In this document: positions 16,079-26,100 of the stretch, one piece after another
Numbering within the stretch: position 1 is the first letter of the stretch
Layout: each line of letters starts with the position of its first letter
Assembly: GCA_022650485.1 (NCBI GenBank)
Contig: JALCPP010000006.1
Coordinates: 124,001 to 188,000 of the forward strand
DNA length: 64,000 bases
DNA from: Oscillospiraceae bacterium
GTDB taxonomy: Bacteria; Bacillota; Clostridia; Oscillospirales; Acutalibacteraceae
Direction: 5' to 3'
Notes under the pieces: model-generated
Seen by the model: the letters and a program-made list of their open reading frames with translations, nothing else
Told to the model about the DNA's origin: nothing
Databases searched by the model: none
Position numbers and translations under genes: made by a program

Positions 16079-17599
16079 TTGTTAAACTCCAATTGGAAGC
16101 AGCTGAAAAGCGGAACGGATATCCGCGGTGTCGCGAGCGAGGGCGTCGCCGGCGAATCCGTAAACTTAACCGATACAACCATCGCCAAAGTGTCGCAGGG
16201 CTTTGCTCTGTGGCTGTCGGACCGCACCGACACACCGGTTTCTCATCTGACCGTCGCCGTCGGCCATGACAGCCGCATTTCGGCAGACCGCATCTTTGCC
16301 GCCGTTTCCGGCGCTTTGACCGCCGCGGGTATCCGCGTACTCGACTGCGGGCTCGCCTCCACACCATCCATGTTTCATGTCACACGCGACCTTTCGTTAA
16401 GCGGCTCCGTGCAGATTACCGCCAGCCACCACCCGTGGAACCGCAATGGGCTGAAGTTTTTCACCAAAGAAGGCGGACTGGACGGCCCGGACATTGAACA
16501 AATTCTGCTCCATGCACAAAACGGGGACAAGCTCGCCCCCGGAAAAGGCTCTGTGAAAAAAATTGACTATATGAGCGCGTATTGCTTCAGCCTGCGCGAC
16601 GCCATCCGCAAAGGCGTCAATGCCGCCGATTACGACAGGCCCCTTTCCGGATTTCACATCGTTGTCGACGCCGGAAACGGCGCGGGCGGTTTTTACGCGC
16701 GCGACGTTCTGGCCCCTTTGGGTGCCGACGTATCCGGAAGCCAGTTTCTGGAACCGGACGGGATGTTCCCGAATCATATTCCAAACCCGGAAAATGAAAC
16801 GGCAATGCGCTCCGTCTGCTCCGCCGTACTGCGCGCAAAGGCCGACCTCGGCGTTATTTTCGACACGGACGTAGACCGCGGCGGCGCCGTTGACGCGACC
16901 GGGGATGAAATCAACCGCAACCGTCTGGTTGCCATTGCCTCCCACATCGCGCTGGAGCACTGCCCCGGCGGCACGGTCGTGACCGACTCCGTCACCTCCA
17001 GCGGCCTGACGGAGTACATTGAAAAAACGCTGGGCGGCATTCATCACCGCTTTAAGCGCGGCTACCGCAACGTCATCAACGAAGCGGTCCGCCTGAATAA
17101 AGAGGGAACAGACTGCCCGCTCGCCATTGAAACCTCCGGTCACGCCGCAATGCGTGAAAATTATTTTCTGGACGACGGCGCGTACCTGGTGACGAAAATC
17201 ATCATTCTCTCTGCCCGTCTTCGCGCACAGGGAAAGACCATCGGCGACCTTCTCGCACCGCTGCGCGAACCGGCCGAAGCAGTAGAACTGCGCTTCCCGA
17301 TTTCAGAGCAGGACTTCCGCAAATGCGGTGAATCCGTTATTGCCGGGCTGGAAGCGTATGCCCGCCGTCAGACCGGCTGGACCGTGGCGCCGAACAATTT
17401 TGAAGGCGTTCGCGTTTCGCTCGACGACAGCCACGGCAGCGGCTGGTTCCTTCTCCGCCTCAGCGTACATGACCCCATTATGCCGCTGAATGTCGAAAGT
17501 GACCGGGAAGGCGGCGCCAAACAGATTTTGGAACAGCTTTCGGTCTATTTGAACAGCTGTGCCGGGCTGGACCTTTCCCCGCTGAAACAAAGCTTTTAA
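16079..17599 (+). CDS. Phosphoglucomutase/phosphomannomutase family protein
   Basis: A 506-residue alpha-D-phosphohexomutase, which moves phosphate between C1 and C6 of hexose phosphates through a phosphoserine. Four domains are recognisable: the phosphoserine loop ITASHHPWNRNG (Ser116), the Mg2+ loop DTDVDR (Asp262, 264, 266), the sugar loop ETSGHAAM (about 363-370), and the C-terminal phosphate-binding NNFEGVRV. The serine loop has HHP where most members have HNP, a variant that gives no substrate. The best start is a TTG with AAAGGGG eight bases upstream; the ATG at 16061 has no ribosome site and lies almost on the transcription start. Monocistronic, with its own promoter and terminator. 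Likely roles are glycogen or envelope sugar supply. Confidence 0.9.
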   Translation: MLNSNWKQLKSGTDIRGVASEGVAGESVNLTDTTIAKVSQGFALWLSDRTDTPVSHLTVAVGHDSRISADRIFAAVSGALTAAGIRVLDCGLASTPSMFHVTRDLSLSGSVQITASHHPWNRNGLKFFTKEGGLDGPDIEQILLHAQNGDKLAPGKGSVKKIDYMSAYCFSLRDAIRKGVNAADYDRPLSGFHIVVDAGNGAGGFYARDVLAPLGADVSGSQFLEPDGMFPNHIPNPENETAMRSVCSAVLRAKADLGVIFDTDVDRGGAVDATGDEINRNRLVAIASHIALEHCPGGTVVTDSVTSSGLTEYIEKTLGGIHHRFKRGYRNVINEAVRLNKEGTDCPLAIETSGHAAMRENYFLDDGAYLVTKIIILSARLRAQGKTIGDLLAPLREPAEAVELRFPISEQDFRKCGESVIAGLEAYARRQTGWTVAPNNFEGVRVSLDDSHGSGWFLLRLSVHDPIMPLNVESDREGGAKQILEQLSVYLNSCAGLDLSPLKQSF

Positions 17600-17612
17600 C
17601 CCCTGACTTTGG

Positions 17613-17652
17613 GACCGCCCCGCCTGAAAACAGGCCGGGCGGTCTTTTGTTC
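17613..17652 (+). terminator. Intrinsic terminator after the phosphohexomutase gene
   Basis: GACCGCCCcGCCTG-AAAA-CAGGCcGGGCGGTC followed by TTTTGTT. Confidence 0.88.
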
Positions 17653-17672
17653 TCCTTTAAAAGAATCCTTTC

Positions 17673-18692
17673 CTATGCGGTCAGAACAATTAAATGCGCG
17701 ACACTGGGAATACTTTCCCCCTGCTGGGAAGAAGTCGGGGACATCAGTGCACCGGTACCGATGAACAGAACCCGGTGCAGCTGCCCCTGCTCCATCTGCT
17801 GCAAAATAGCGGAACATAAAATTGCCGCACTGCACCCGCACCCAGACCCGCCGGCATGAACATCCTGTTTTTTCCGGTCAAAAATCATGATGCCACAGTC
17901 ATTGTGGACCGGCTTAATGTCGATATTCTCTTTTTGCAGCAGCTCCTCCAAAAGCTCACTGCCCACAAAGCCGAGATCCCCGGTCAGGATCAGGTCAAAG
18001 TCCTGCGGGGACGACTCGGTGTCGCTGAAAAAGTCCATCAAGGTCCTCGCGGCGGCGGGCGCCATGGCCGCGCCCATATTGCTCGCATCTTTAATCCCCA
18101 AATCGGTAATTTTTCCAAACGTGACCGCGTTCAAGCTGATTTTCGCATCCGGATAATCCTGCCTTTTCCCCAGCAGAACCGCTCCGGACGCCGTGGCGGT
18201 CCACTGCGCGGTCGGCGTGCGCTGACCCCCGTATTCCAGTGGAAACCGGTACTGCCGCTCCGCCGAGCAAAAGTGGGAAGAAGTGACCGCCGCGGCGCGG
18301 CACGCCGCTCCTGATTCAACAAACAGCGATGCCATGCCAAGCGTCTGTGCCATGGTCGAACAGGCGCCGAACTGCCCCAGAAACGGAATATCCAGACTTT
18401 TCAGCCCAAAGGTGGAGGAAATGCACTGGTTGAGCAGATCCCCCGCAAAAATGCAGTCGATATCTGTATTTTTCAGATTTGCCTTGCGAAGGGCGATGTT
18501 CACCGCCTCGTTCTGCATGCGGCTTTCCGCCTTTTCCCAGCTGGATTCCCCCAGTGTGGTGTCGTTGTGGCACTGGTCGTAATACTGCCCGTACGGGCCT
18601 TCTCCCTCTTTTTTCCCCACAACCGCCGCGTACCCTAAAACAGCCGGGTGCGTCGTCAGTTCAAACGTGTATTTTCCCCTTTTCTGCGGCAT
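17673..18692 (-). CDS. spoVAD: Stage V sporulation protein AD
   Basis: A 339-residue protein with a thiolase-like fold. SpoVAD binds dipicolinic acid and is needed for its passage into the developing spore and release at germination. The sequence follows the family throughout: the GPYGQYYD start region, GESSWEKAESRM, DIDCIFAGDLLNQC, FGACSTMAQTLGMAS, SHFCSAERQYRFPLEYGGQRTP (given here only in part as SAERQYRFPLEYG), and the C-terminal GGSGCGCSA loop. It lies 15 bases downstream of spoVAC with GGGGAG before its ATG, so the two form an operon. The third essential partner, spoVAE, is not downstream here but about 40 kb away at 59.3 kb. Confidence 0.97.
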   Translation of the reverse strand: MPQKRGKYTFELTTHPAVLGYAAVVGKKEGEGPYGQYYDQCHNDTTLGESSWEKAESRMQNEAVNIALRKANLKNTDIDCIFAGDLLNQCISSTFGLKSLDIPFLGQFGACSTMAQTLGMASLFVESGAACRAAAVTSSHFCSAERQYRFPLEYGGQRTPTAQWTATASGAVLLGKRQDYPDAKISLNAVTFGKITDLGIKDASNMGAAMAPAAARTLMDFFSDTESSPQDFDLILTGDLGFVGSELLEELLQKENIDIKPVHNDCGIMIFDRKKQDVHAGGSGCGCSAAILCSAILQQMEQGQLHRVLFIGTGALMSPTSSQQGESIPSVAHLIVLTA

Positions 18693-18707
18693 GCGCTCAA
18701 CTCCCCG

Positions 18708-19151
18708 TCAATATAAATGAAAAAACCACACGATCAACCCGTACAGGATGGACGCCGCCGTTCCATAAACCAGCACAGGGCCGGCAATCACAAACATCTT
18801 CCCTCCGATGCCAAGAATATATCCCTCATTTTTAAACTCCATGGCCGGTGAGACAATGGAATTTGCAAACCCCGTGATCGGTACCAGAGTACCCGCGCCG
18901 GCGTGCTTTGCCAAGTCGTCGTAAACACGCAGTGCCGTCAGCAGTGCGCTGAGGAAAATCAGGGTAATGGAAACGAAGGTGCCCGCCTCCTTCTGGCTCA
19001 TTCCAATCAACATGAAAAGATGGAGGATTGCCTGCCCAAGCGTGCAGATTCCCCCGCCAATCAGGAATGCCATAACCATGTTTTTTCCCCATTTGGTCGG
19101 CGGCGAGGCTTGGTCCGCCATCTGTTTATAATCCTTTTTTGATACCGTCAA
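18708..19151 (-). CDS. spoVAC: Stage V sporulation protein AC
   Basis: A 147-residue membrane protein with three to four hydrophobic segments. SpoVAC forms a mechanosensitive channel in the inner spore membrane and takes part in dipicolinate movement. The sequence has the typical KNMVMAFLIGGGICTLGQ first segment, the LTALRVYDDLAKHAGAGTLVPITGF loop (conserved core YDDLAKHAGAGTLVPITG) and the GYILGIGGKMFVIAGPVL end. I place the start at a TTG preceded by AAAGGGG nine bases upstream; a TTG eight codons further upstream has no ribosome site. First gene of the spoVAC-spoVAD operon; a forespore-type promoter candidate is upstream. Confidence 0.96.
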   Translation of the reverse strand: MTVSKKDYKQMADQASPPTKWGKNMVMAFLIGGGICTLGQAILHLFMLIGMSQKEAGTFVSITLIFLSALLTALRVYDDLAKHAGAGTLVPITGFANSIVSPAMEFKNEGYILGIGGKMFVIAGPVLVYGTAASILYGLIVWFFHLY

Positions 19152-19182
19152 TATTTTCTGCCCCTTTCGTTTCAATTACCTT

Positions 19183-19212
19183 TATTTTACCGGAAACGCA
19201 TGTGAATATTCG
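19183..19212 (-). promoter_or_regulatory. Possible sigma-G-type promoter of spoVAC-spoVAD
   Basis: Minus strand CGAATA, 17-bp spacer, TAAAATA, compared with the sigma-G pattern TGMATA / CATACTA. The match is partial; the assignment leans on the known forespore expression of spoVA genes. Confidence 0.35.
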
Positions 19213-19293
19213 GTGTTTTCCAAGCTTTCGCGCATCACTTTTTTTATTTTGTTTTGAAAACATTTTAAAAACAGAAAGGGCAAAAAGCAGCCC

Positions 19294-19335
19294 AAAAAAA
19301 CGGACCCTTCGAAAAACCGAAGAGTCCGTTTTTTT
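19294..19335 (-). terminator. Intrinsic terminator after trkH
   Basis: Hairpin ACGGACTCTTCGG/TCGAAGGGTCCGT flanked by runs of A and T, about 20 bases after the trkH stop. Confidence 0.88.
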
Positions 19336-19357
19336 CTATGTATCCAGGAAAGGCTTG

Positions 19358-20743
19358 TCACCCAACCACGATTTTGCCTTCCGGCAGAATGGTGCCGGAA
19401 GAGTGGCGCCCCCTGCGCATGGTAAATGCCAGCCCGAGCGACACGGGGCCGACGCGGCCGATATACATGGCACAGATAACCGCCAATTTGGCGATGACAG
19501 TCAGATGCGGCGTAACGTTTGCCGTCAGCCCGACCGTACCGAACGCGCTGGTTGCCTCAAACAGGGCATCCACGCCGCTCGTCGCCGAATTCGTGGTCAT
19601 GATAATTCCCGCTGTGACAATGACCACCAGCACCCCGATAGTCAGAATCGTCATAGCGCGGTACACCGTAAATTTGTCCAGCCTGCGTTTCAAAACCACC
19701 GCGTCGTCACTGCCGCGCATCACACTCATCACCGCCGTGACCAGCACAACAAAAGTTGTTGTCTTAATCCCGCCGCCGGTAGAAGCCGGCGAAGCGCCGA
19801 TAAACATGAACAGCGTCATCATCGTTTTGGTCAGATCGCGTTCGGCGGCTGTGTCAACCACATTAAAGCCCGCTGTGCGCGTCGTGATAGACTGAAAAAA
19901 CGATGCGTTCAGCTTTTCCCAAAAATTCATGTTTTTCAGTGTATTGCCGTTTTCACAGATAAAGAACAGCAGTGTTCCGGCAATAATCAGCAGCAGCGTC
20001 ATGCGCAGAACAATCTGTGAATGAAACTGGAGAATATGCGGGCGCTGTTTTTGTATTCTGGAAAGAATTTTTGCGTAAAAAATATCGTTGATTACCACAA
20101 ACCCAAGGCCGCCGGTCACAATCAGCGCCGCAACCGTCAGAGTGACAAGCGGGTCGTTGAAATACCCCGTCAGGCTGCTGCCCGGCGCAGTAAACCCCAG
20201 AATGTCAAATCCGGCGTTGCAGTATGCGGAAATCGCCGTAAAAAAAGAAACCCAGATTCCGTGCGAACCATACTGCGGAACAAAACGCAACATCAAAAGC
20301 AGCGCGCCGATGGATTCGCAGGAAAAGGTAAAGAACAGAATGATTTTAATCAAACGCTTGACATGGATGACACTTCCGGCCGTATTTTCAACCGCAAGCT
20401 GCATATCGCGAAAGCCCAGCTTTCGCCTGAGCAGCATGGAAAACCCCGTGGTAAACGTCACCAGGCCAAGGCCCCCGATTTGAATCAGAAGCAGGATGAC
20501 GGCCTGGCCGAACAAATTCCAGTGGCTCCAGGTATCAAACAGCACCAGCCCCGTAACACACACCGCAGAAGTCGAAGTGAACAGTGCATCCAGCGGCGCT
20601 GTGGGCATTCCGTTCCTCGCCGAAACCGGCAGTGCCAGTAAAACGGCCCCCACCAGAATAATTACCAGAAAGCTGCCCACAATCAGTCGAACGGGCGGGA
20701 TGGCTTTCAGCCTTTTTTTCAGTGCGGGAATCTCCTCTCCCAT
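19358..20743 (-). CDS. TrkH/KtrB-family potassium uptake protein
   Basis: A 461-residue membrane protein of the superfamily of K+ transporters, which are built from four M1-P-M2 units. All four selectivity-loop glycines are visible: SAVCVTGL, SAYCNAGF, TRTAGFN and SAFGTVGL. The GIKTTTF and CNAGFDI stretches fit the KtrB/TrkH type. These proteins need a cytosolic NAD/ATP-binding regulator (KtrA/TrkA); none lies in this window. The start is the ATG with GAGGTGG six bases upstream; a GTG three codons earlier is less likely. It begins 27 bases after queT with no terminator between, so it probably shares the queT transcript. A terminator follows. Confidence 0.93.
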   Translation of the reverse strand: MGEEIPALKKRLKAIPPVRLIVGSFLVIILVGAVLLALPVSARNGMPTAPLDALFTSTSAVCVTGLVLFDTWSHWNLFGQAVILLLIQIGGLGLVTFTTGFSMLLRRKLGFRDMQLAVENTAGSVIHVKRLIKIILFFTFSCESIGALLLMLRFVPQYGSHGIWVSFFTAISAYCNAGFDILGFTAPGSSLTGYFNDPLVTLTVAALIVTGGLGFVVINDIFYAKILSRIQKQRPHILQFHSQIVLRMTLLLIIAGTLLFFICENGNTLKNMNFWEKLNASFFQSITTRTAGFNVVDTAAERDLTKTMMTLFMFIGASPASTGGGIKTTTFVVLVTAVMSVMRGSDDAVVLKRRLDKFTVYRAMTILTIGVLVVIVTAGIIMTTNSATSGVDALFEATSAFGTVGLTANVTPHLTVIAKLAVICAMYIGRVGPVSLGLAFTMRRGRHSSGTILPEGKIVVG

Positions 20744-20770
20744 TTCATCCACCTCATCGCTATGAAATCA

Positions 20771-21289
20771 TTAATAAAAGAGTTTTTTCATCACTTTTGT
20801 TGAACGGATCCAAGCTGCAAGCGGCAGCCCCAAGCCATAACAGACCACCAGCTGGCCCAGACCAACGGATATCGCCTGTGTTAAAAATTCAGCCCAGGCA
20901 AACCCGCCCGGCGAAAGCACGACGATTTCGGCCCCAATAAACACCGCATTGACCAAAACCGGGGGCAGGGGCGCCAAAACAGGAATCCCGCGCCACCGGA
21001 TATTCCTCAGGGCATACGTCCCCAGCGCGGCAATCAGCGACGCGGCAGTCCCGACCACCATGTCGGTACTGTATCCGCTGAAAAGGTTTGACAAAAAGCA
21101 GCCGACCGTCAGCCCCGGAACGGCGGCAAACGTGAAAGCCGGCAGAATGGTCAGCGCCTCTGAAAACCGGAACTGCACCGGGCCGTAGGCAAGTCCCCAC
21201 AGTGCCGCAAGCAGCGTCAGCACCGTGTAGAGCGCGGCAATCATTGCCGAAAGCGCCAAAAAGCGCGCTCGATTTGTTTGTTTCTGCAT
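20771..21289 (-). CDS. queT: QueT family transporter (queuosine-precursor ECF substrate-binding subunit)
   Basis: A 172-residue membrane protein with five to six hydrophobic segments: ALSAMIAALYTVLTLL, the YGPVQFRFSEALTILPAF stretch, the GCFLSNLF loop and the GAEIVV segment. This is the QueT-type S component of ECF vitamin transporters, thought to import preQ1/preQ0 for queuosine synthesis; the energising ATPases and EcfT are not present here. A preQ1-I-like riboswitch directly precedes the start, which supports the assignment strongly. The Shine-Dalgarno site (GGGGGA) lies at the riboswitch 3' end, so control is probably translational. trkH follows 27 bases downstream. Confidence 0.93.
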   Translation of the reverse strand: MQKQTNRARFLALSAMIAALYTVLTLLAALWGLAYGPVQFRFSEALTILPAFTFAAVPGLTVGCFLSNLFSGYSTDMVVGTAASLIAALGTYALRNIRWRGIPVLAPLPPVLVNAVFIGAEIVVLSPGGFAWAEFLTQAISVGLGQLVVCYGLGLPLAAWIRSTKVMKKLFY

Positions 21290-21297
21290 GATAAATT

Positions 21298-21340
21298 CCC
21301 CCGTAGTTTTATTTTAGGTCAGGATGTTGCGACTGACCCC
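21298..21340 (-). promoter_or_regulatory. preQ1-I riboswitch (queT leader)
   Basis: On the minus strand: stem GGTCAG (21338-21333) / CTGACC (21322-21317) enclosing loop TCGCAACATC, then the A-rich tail TAAAATAAAACTA and a G run overlapping the Shine-Dalgarno site. Order, loop start (UCGCA) and tail agree closely with class I preQ1 aptamers that sequester the ribosome site when ligand is bound. The next gene encodes a queuosine-precursor transporter, as expected. Confidence 0.85.
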
Positions 21341-21361
21341 GCTGTTTCCAGCAGTTCTAAT

Positions 21362-21390
21362 ACGATACATCAAAATGCGCCAAATTGCAA
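21362..21390 (-). promoter_or_regulatory. Possible promoter of queT-trkH
   Basis: Minus strand TTGCAA (21390-21385), 17-bp spacer, TATCGT (21367-21362), just ahead of the riboswitch. The -10 is imperfect; read-through from the upstream CBS gene is the alternative. Confidence 0.4.
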
Positions 21391-21393
21391 ACC

Positions 21394-22797
21394 TCAGCTC
21401 TTTTCCTTGTTCCGCCTTGTCTGCATTTCAGGAACCGGCGCATCCTTTTCAATGACGATTCTGGCAATCCTGCGCTCCTCCATCCCGGCAACGGTCAGCG
21501 TTAAGCCGCCCAGTCTGACCTGCGGATGTTCGTTTGCGCGCGGCAGGCGGCCCAGGTGTTCCATCATCAGGCCCGCGACGGTGTCGTAATCCCCTTCCGG
21601 CAGATCGACCCCCAGCATCTCTGAAACCTCGTCCACCGGCGCGGTGCCCTCCACATCGAACCGGTTCTCTCCGTCCCGGTGAATTTCCTCCTCCTCGTTA
21701 TCATATTCATCCTGAATATTTCCGACAATGGCTTCCAGCAAATCCTCCATGGTAATAATTCCTTCCGTGCCGCCGTATTCGTCGACAACCACGGCAATCT
21801 GAATTCTGCGCAGACGCATTTCACCAAACAATTCACCGCACGGCTTGCTTTTCGGAACAAAATATGCCGGACGCATCAGCTGTTCCAGCCGAAGATTTGC
21901 CGGAACCGGACTGCCCACATAAGGCAGCAGGTCTTTTACATATATAATACCGGTCACATGGTCCAGGTTTTCGTGATAAACAGGAATGCGCGAACACCCG
22001 TTTTCCATCGACGCCGCAACCACCGTTTCCACAGACTCCGTATCCTGCGCGGCGACCACGTCGGTCCGGTGCGTCATTGCCTCACCGGCGGAGGTTTCGT
22101 CAAATTCGAATATGTTGGATATCATTTCTTTTTCATCTTTATTCAGCATTCCGCTTCGGCGACCGGCCTCCAGCATCAGCAGAATTTCTTCCTCCGCGGC
22201 ATTTTCTCCCCCGGCTGGCTGCCCTGCACCCAGCACGCGGGACACCGCGCGGGAAATACAGGACAAAAGCGAAGCCATCGGTTTAAAAATATGGGTCAGG
22301 CCCAAAAAGAACCCGGCCGTGCGAAGCGGCGTACCGTCGGGGCGGCAAAGTGCCATCCGTTTGGGGACCATCTCCCCAAATATCATCCAAATGCAGGAAA
22401 GCAGCAATGCGATCAGAATGGAAGAAATCCCGCGGAGCACCGCCGCAGAGAACGGCAGAAACCAGAAAATTTTTGATGCAGGCCCCGCAAAAGCCGAAAC
22501 GGCAGCCGACGCCGCCAGCATTCCCGCGGCCACCGTGCCGGTCCGTGCGGCTGACAGCAGCCGCACAGTATCCGCCGCCAGATTCAGCAGTTTTTTCGCT
22601 TTGTCGTCTCCGTCTTCCGCAAGTTTTTCCATTCGGGTTTTATTCAGAAACAGCACGGCAATCCGTGAAACCGTGAAGAACGCACCCGCTAAAATCAGTA
22701 AAATCAGCACGGCAGCCGCAGGTGCCGGGTTCGGTGCGGCCGTGCCGGGACCAAAAATTCGTATTGGAATCGTAGTATCACCAGGGTCGGGTGACAT
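21394..22797 (-). CDS. CNNM/CBS transporter-like protein (HlyC/CorC 'hemolysin' family)
   Basis: A 467-residue membrane protein. A hydrophobic N-terminal CNNM/DUF21 domain (residues 25-190, with FFTVSRIAVLFLNKTRMEKL and the FGEMVPKRMAL motif) is followed by two CBS domains (about 235-350: AMTHRTDVV, GIIYVKDLL, the DEYGGTEGIITMEDLLE motif). A C-terminal CorC_HlyC domain follows (about 370-450: FDVEGTAPVDEVSEMLGV, YDTVAGLMMEHLGRLP). The family is linked to Mg2+/Co2+ transport or efflux; the old name hemolysin is misleading. The CBS pair should bind adenosyl nucleotides. The ATG has AAAGGGG eight bases upstream. A TTGACA/TAAAAT promoter lies in the divergent region shared with nifJ. Confidence 0.9.
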   Translation of the reverse strand: MSPDPGDTTIPIRIFGPGTAAPNPAPAAAVLILLILAGAFFTVSRIAVLFLNKTRMEKLAEDGDDKAKKLLNLAADTVRLLSAARTGTVAAGMLAASAAVSAFAGPASKIFWFLPFSAAVLRGISSILIALLLSCIWMIFGEMVPKRMALCRPDGTPLRTAGFFLGLTHIFKPMASLLSCISRAVSRVLGAGQPAGGENAAEEEILLMLEAGRRSGMLNKDEKEMISNIFEFDETSAGEAMTHRTDVVAAQDTESVETVVAASMENGCSRIPVYHENLDHVTGIIYVKDLLPYVGSPVPANLRLEQLMRPAYFVPKSKPCGELFGEMRLRRIQIAVVVDEYGGTEGIITMEDLLEAIVGNIQDEYDNEEEEIHRDGENRFDVEGTAPVDEVSEMLGVDLPEGDYDTVAGLMMEHLGRLPRANEHPQVRLGGLTLTVAGMEERRIARIVIEKDAPVPEMQTRRNKEKS

Positions 22798-22837
22798 GAG
22801 TGTACCCCTTTCAAAATTTTATGGTGTAATCGTTTTC

Positions 22838-22866
22838 ATTTTATCGTTTCCTGGGTAAGCTGTCAA
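22838..22866 (-). promoter_or_regulatory. Sigma-A promoter of the CNNM/CBS gene
   Basis: Minus strand: TTGACA (22866-22861), 17-bp spacer, TAAAAT (22843-22838). Confidence 0.75.
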
Positions 22867-23033
22867 TGTAAAGGAAAAAATATGGATTCACCGCAAAAAT
22901 TCAGGCTGGTTTTCCCTTTGATTTTCAGTCGCGACACTGCAACGATTTTTTTAATGATGAAAATTTTTTGTTCAATATGCCATTTTTGCTAATTTCTTTC
23001 GAGAATTTTTCATGCTTTTTTCAGTAATTTTCC

Positions 23034-23062
23034 TTTACATGGCATCAAAAAGATGTTAAACT
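23034..23062 (+). promoter_or_regulatory. Sigma-A promoter of nifJ
   Basis: TTTACA, 17-bp spacer, TAAACT, about 70 bases before the start codon. Confidence 0.65.
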
Positions 23063-23132
23063 TTAGTCAAGTACAGATTCAAGTTGCTGTACCCAACGGA
23101 ATCAATTATCCGTAAGGAGGAAAATAAGGACT

Positions 23133-26100
23133 ATGGATTCAAGAAAAATGAAAACCATGGATGGCAATAACGCCGCCGCATATGTATCGTATGCGTTCAC
23201 CGACGTTGCCGCTATCTACCCGATCACGCCTTCTTCCGTAATGGCGGATGAGACGGACAAGTATGCCGCAGCAGGCAAGAAAAATCTGTTTGGCAGGCAA
23301 GTTCAGATCACAGAGATGCAGTCCGAAGCCGGTGCTTCCGGTGCTGTGCACGGGTCCTTGGCGGCCGGTGCTCTTACCACCACTTACACCGCTTCCCAGG
23401 GTCTTCTTCTGATGATCCCGAACATGTACAAGATTGCCGGCGAATTCCTTCCGGCCGTCATGCATGTTTCCGCCCGCTCCCTTTCCACGCAGGCCCTGTG
23501 CATCTTCGGCGACCATTCCGACATCTATGCATGCCGCCAGACCGGATTTGCAATGCTCTGCTCCAACAGCCCTCAAGAATGCATGGACCTTGGCGCCGTT
23601 GCGCATCTTGCCTCCATTAAGGGCAGCATGCCGGTCATGCACTTCTTCGATGGTTTCCGCACCTCCCACGAAATCCAGAAGATTCACATCTGGGACGACA
23701 AGGATCTTGCCGAAATGCTCGATTGGGACTCTGTGGAAAAATTCCGCAGAAACGCCATGAACCCGGAGCATCCGGTAACCAAGGGTACTTCTGAAAACGA
23801 CGACCTGTTCTTCCAGGTAAACGAAGCCAGCAACAGCCACTACGACGCATTCCCCGAAGTTGTTGTTGACTACATGGACAAAGTAAACGCAAAGCTCGGC
23901 ACCGACTACAAGCCGTTCAACTATTACGGCGCGCCGGATGCAACAGAAGTCATCATCGCGATGGGTTCCGTATGCGAATGCGCGGAAGAAGTTGTCGACT
24001 ACCTGAACGCCGCCGGCGAAAAGGTTGGTCTTGTCAAAGTTCACCTGTATCGTCCGTTCGTTGCGAAATATCTGCTTGACGTTCTGCCGAAGAGCGTAAA
24101 GAAGATCAGCGTACTCGACCGCACGAAGGAACGCGGCTCCATCGGTGAACCGCTGTACCTCGACATTGTCGCTGCCCTGAAGGACACCGAATTTGCGACA
24201 ACTCCGGTTTACACCGGCCGTTATGGTCTTGGTTCCAAGGATACCAACCCGGGCCAGATCGTTGCTGTTTACCGCAACATGCAGTCCGATTCCTCAAAGA
24301 AGCGTTTCACCATCGGCATCATCGATGATGTGACCAATCTTTCTCTTGACGTCAAAGAAAATCCGGATACTACTCCGAAGGGTACACATTCCTGCAAATT
24401 CTGGGGCCTTGGCGCAGACGGCACCGTCGGCGCGAACAAGAACTCCATCAAGATTATCGGCGACCACACTGACATGTACGCACAGGGCTATTTCGCCTAT
24501 GACTCCAAGAAGTCCGGCGGCCTGACGGTTTCGCACCTGCGTTTTGGCAGCAAGCCGATCAAATCCACCTATTACGTTAAGAAAGCTGATTTTGTCGCAT
24601 GCCATAAGCCTTCCTATGTGGATTCTTATGACATGGTTCAGGACATCAAGCCCGGCGGAAACTTCCTGCTCAACTGCGAATGGGAAACCGTTGAAGAGCT
24701 GGATAAACACCTGCCCGGCAAGATGAAGAAATATATTGCCGACAACAACATCAACTTCTACACCATCAACGGTGTAAAGCTTGGTAAGGAACTGGGCCTC
24801 GGCGCTCGTATCAACACGGTCCTTCAGTCCGCGTTCTTCGCCATCGCCGACATCATCCCGAAGGAAAAGGCAATCCAGTACCTGAAAGACGCCGCAACAA
24901 AGTCTTACGGCAAAAAGGGTGAAAAGATTGTTGCAATGAACCACGCGGCGATCGAGCGCGGCTCCACTGATTTCGTGAAGGTCAACATTCCGGAATCCTG
25001 GAAAAACGCTGCAGATGACTCTGTTGTTGAAACCGCGACCGGCGACGACAAGCCGCTTGTCAACTATGTCAACAAAGTTCTGATTCCGGCCAACCGTTAC
25101 AAGGGCAACGAAATCCCGGTTTCCGACCTGATGCCGATGGCTGACGGCACGGTTCCGTCCGGTTCCGCCGCTTATGAAAAACGCGGTGTTGCCATTGACG
25201 TTCCGGAATGGCTGCCGGAAAACTGCATCCAGTGCAACCAGTGCGCTTATGTCTGCCCGCACGCGGTCATCCGTCCTGTCGTCATGACAGAAGAGGAAGC
25301 CAAGAATGCGCCGGAAGGCATGAAGATGAAGGATATGACCCTGCTCAAGGGCTACAAATTCGCTATGACCATCTCCACCATGGACTGCACAGGCTGCGGT
25401 TCCTGCGCAACCATCTGCCCGGGCATGAAGGGCAACAAGGCCCTCGCCATGAAGCCGATGGATACACAGCTGGACGGCCAGAAGTCCTATGAATACGGCC
25501 AGTCCCTGCCTGAAAAGCCGGAAGTTTTCGCAAAATTCAAGCCGACCAGCGTCAAGGGCAGCCAGTTCAAGAAACCGCTGCTTGAGTACTCCGGCGCATG
25601 CGCGGGCTGCGGCGAAACTCCTTATGCAAAGCTGATCACACAGCTGTACGGCGACAGAATGTATATTGCAAACGCAACCGGATGCTCCTCCATTTGGGGC
25701 GGTTCTGCTCCGGCAACCCCGTACACCAGAAATGCCAAAGGCTTCGGCCCGGCATGGAACAACTCCCTGTTTGAAGATAACGCGGAGTTTGGTTACGGCA
25801 TGGCGCTTGCCAACAAGGCACTGCGCGGCAGACTGGATGAATACGTGGGCAAAATCGCTGCTTCCGACGCTGCCAGTGCATCCCTGAAAGATGCCTGCAA
25901 AGCATGGAAAGACTCTTTCGGCGACAGCATTGCAAACCGTGAACCGGCCGACAAGCTGATTGCAGAGCTGGAAAAAGCGGCTGCAGGCACCGGCGAAGTT
26001 GCGGAACTTGCAAAGAAAACACTCGCTGACAAGGATTACCTTGCGAAGAAGTCCATCTGGATCTTCGGCGGCGACGGCTGGGCATACGATATCGGTTACG

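Larger units (their letters stand above)
22798..23132. other. 335-bp AT-rich divergent intergenic region between the CBS gene and nifJ
   Basis: Holds one promoter for each flanking gene, and a leader hairpin GTACAG-N10-CTGTAC at about 23071-23092 in front of nifJ. The remainder is T-rich with no open frame, no recognisable riboswitch and no Rex-type palindrome that I could find. Confidence 0.6.
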
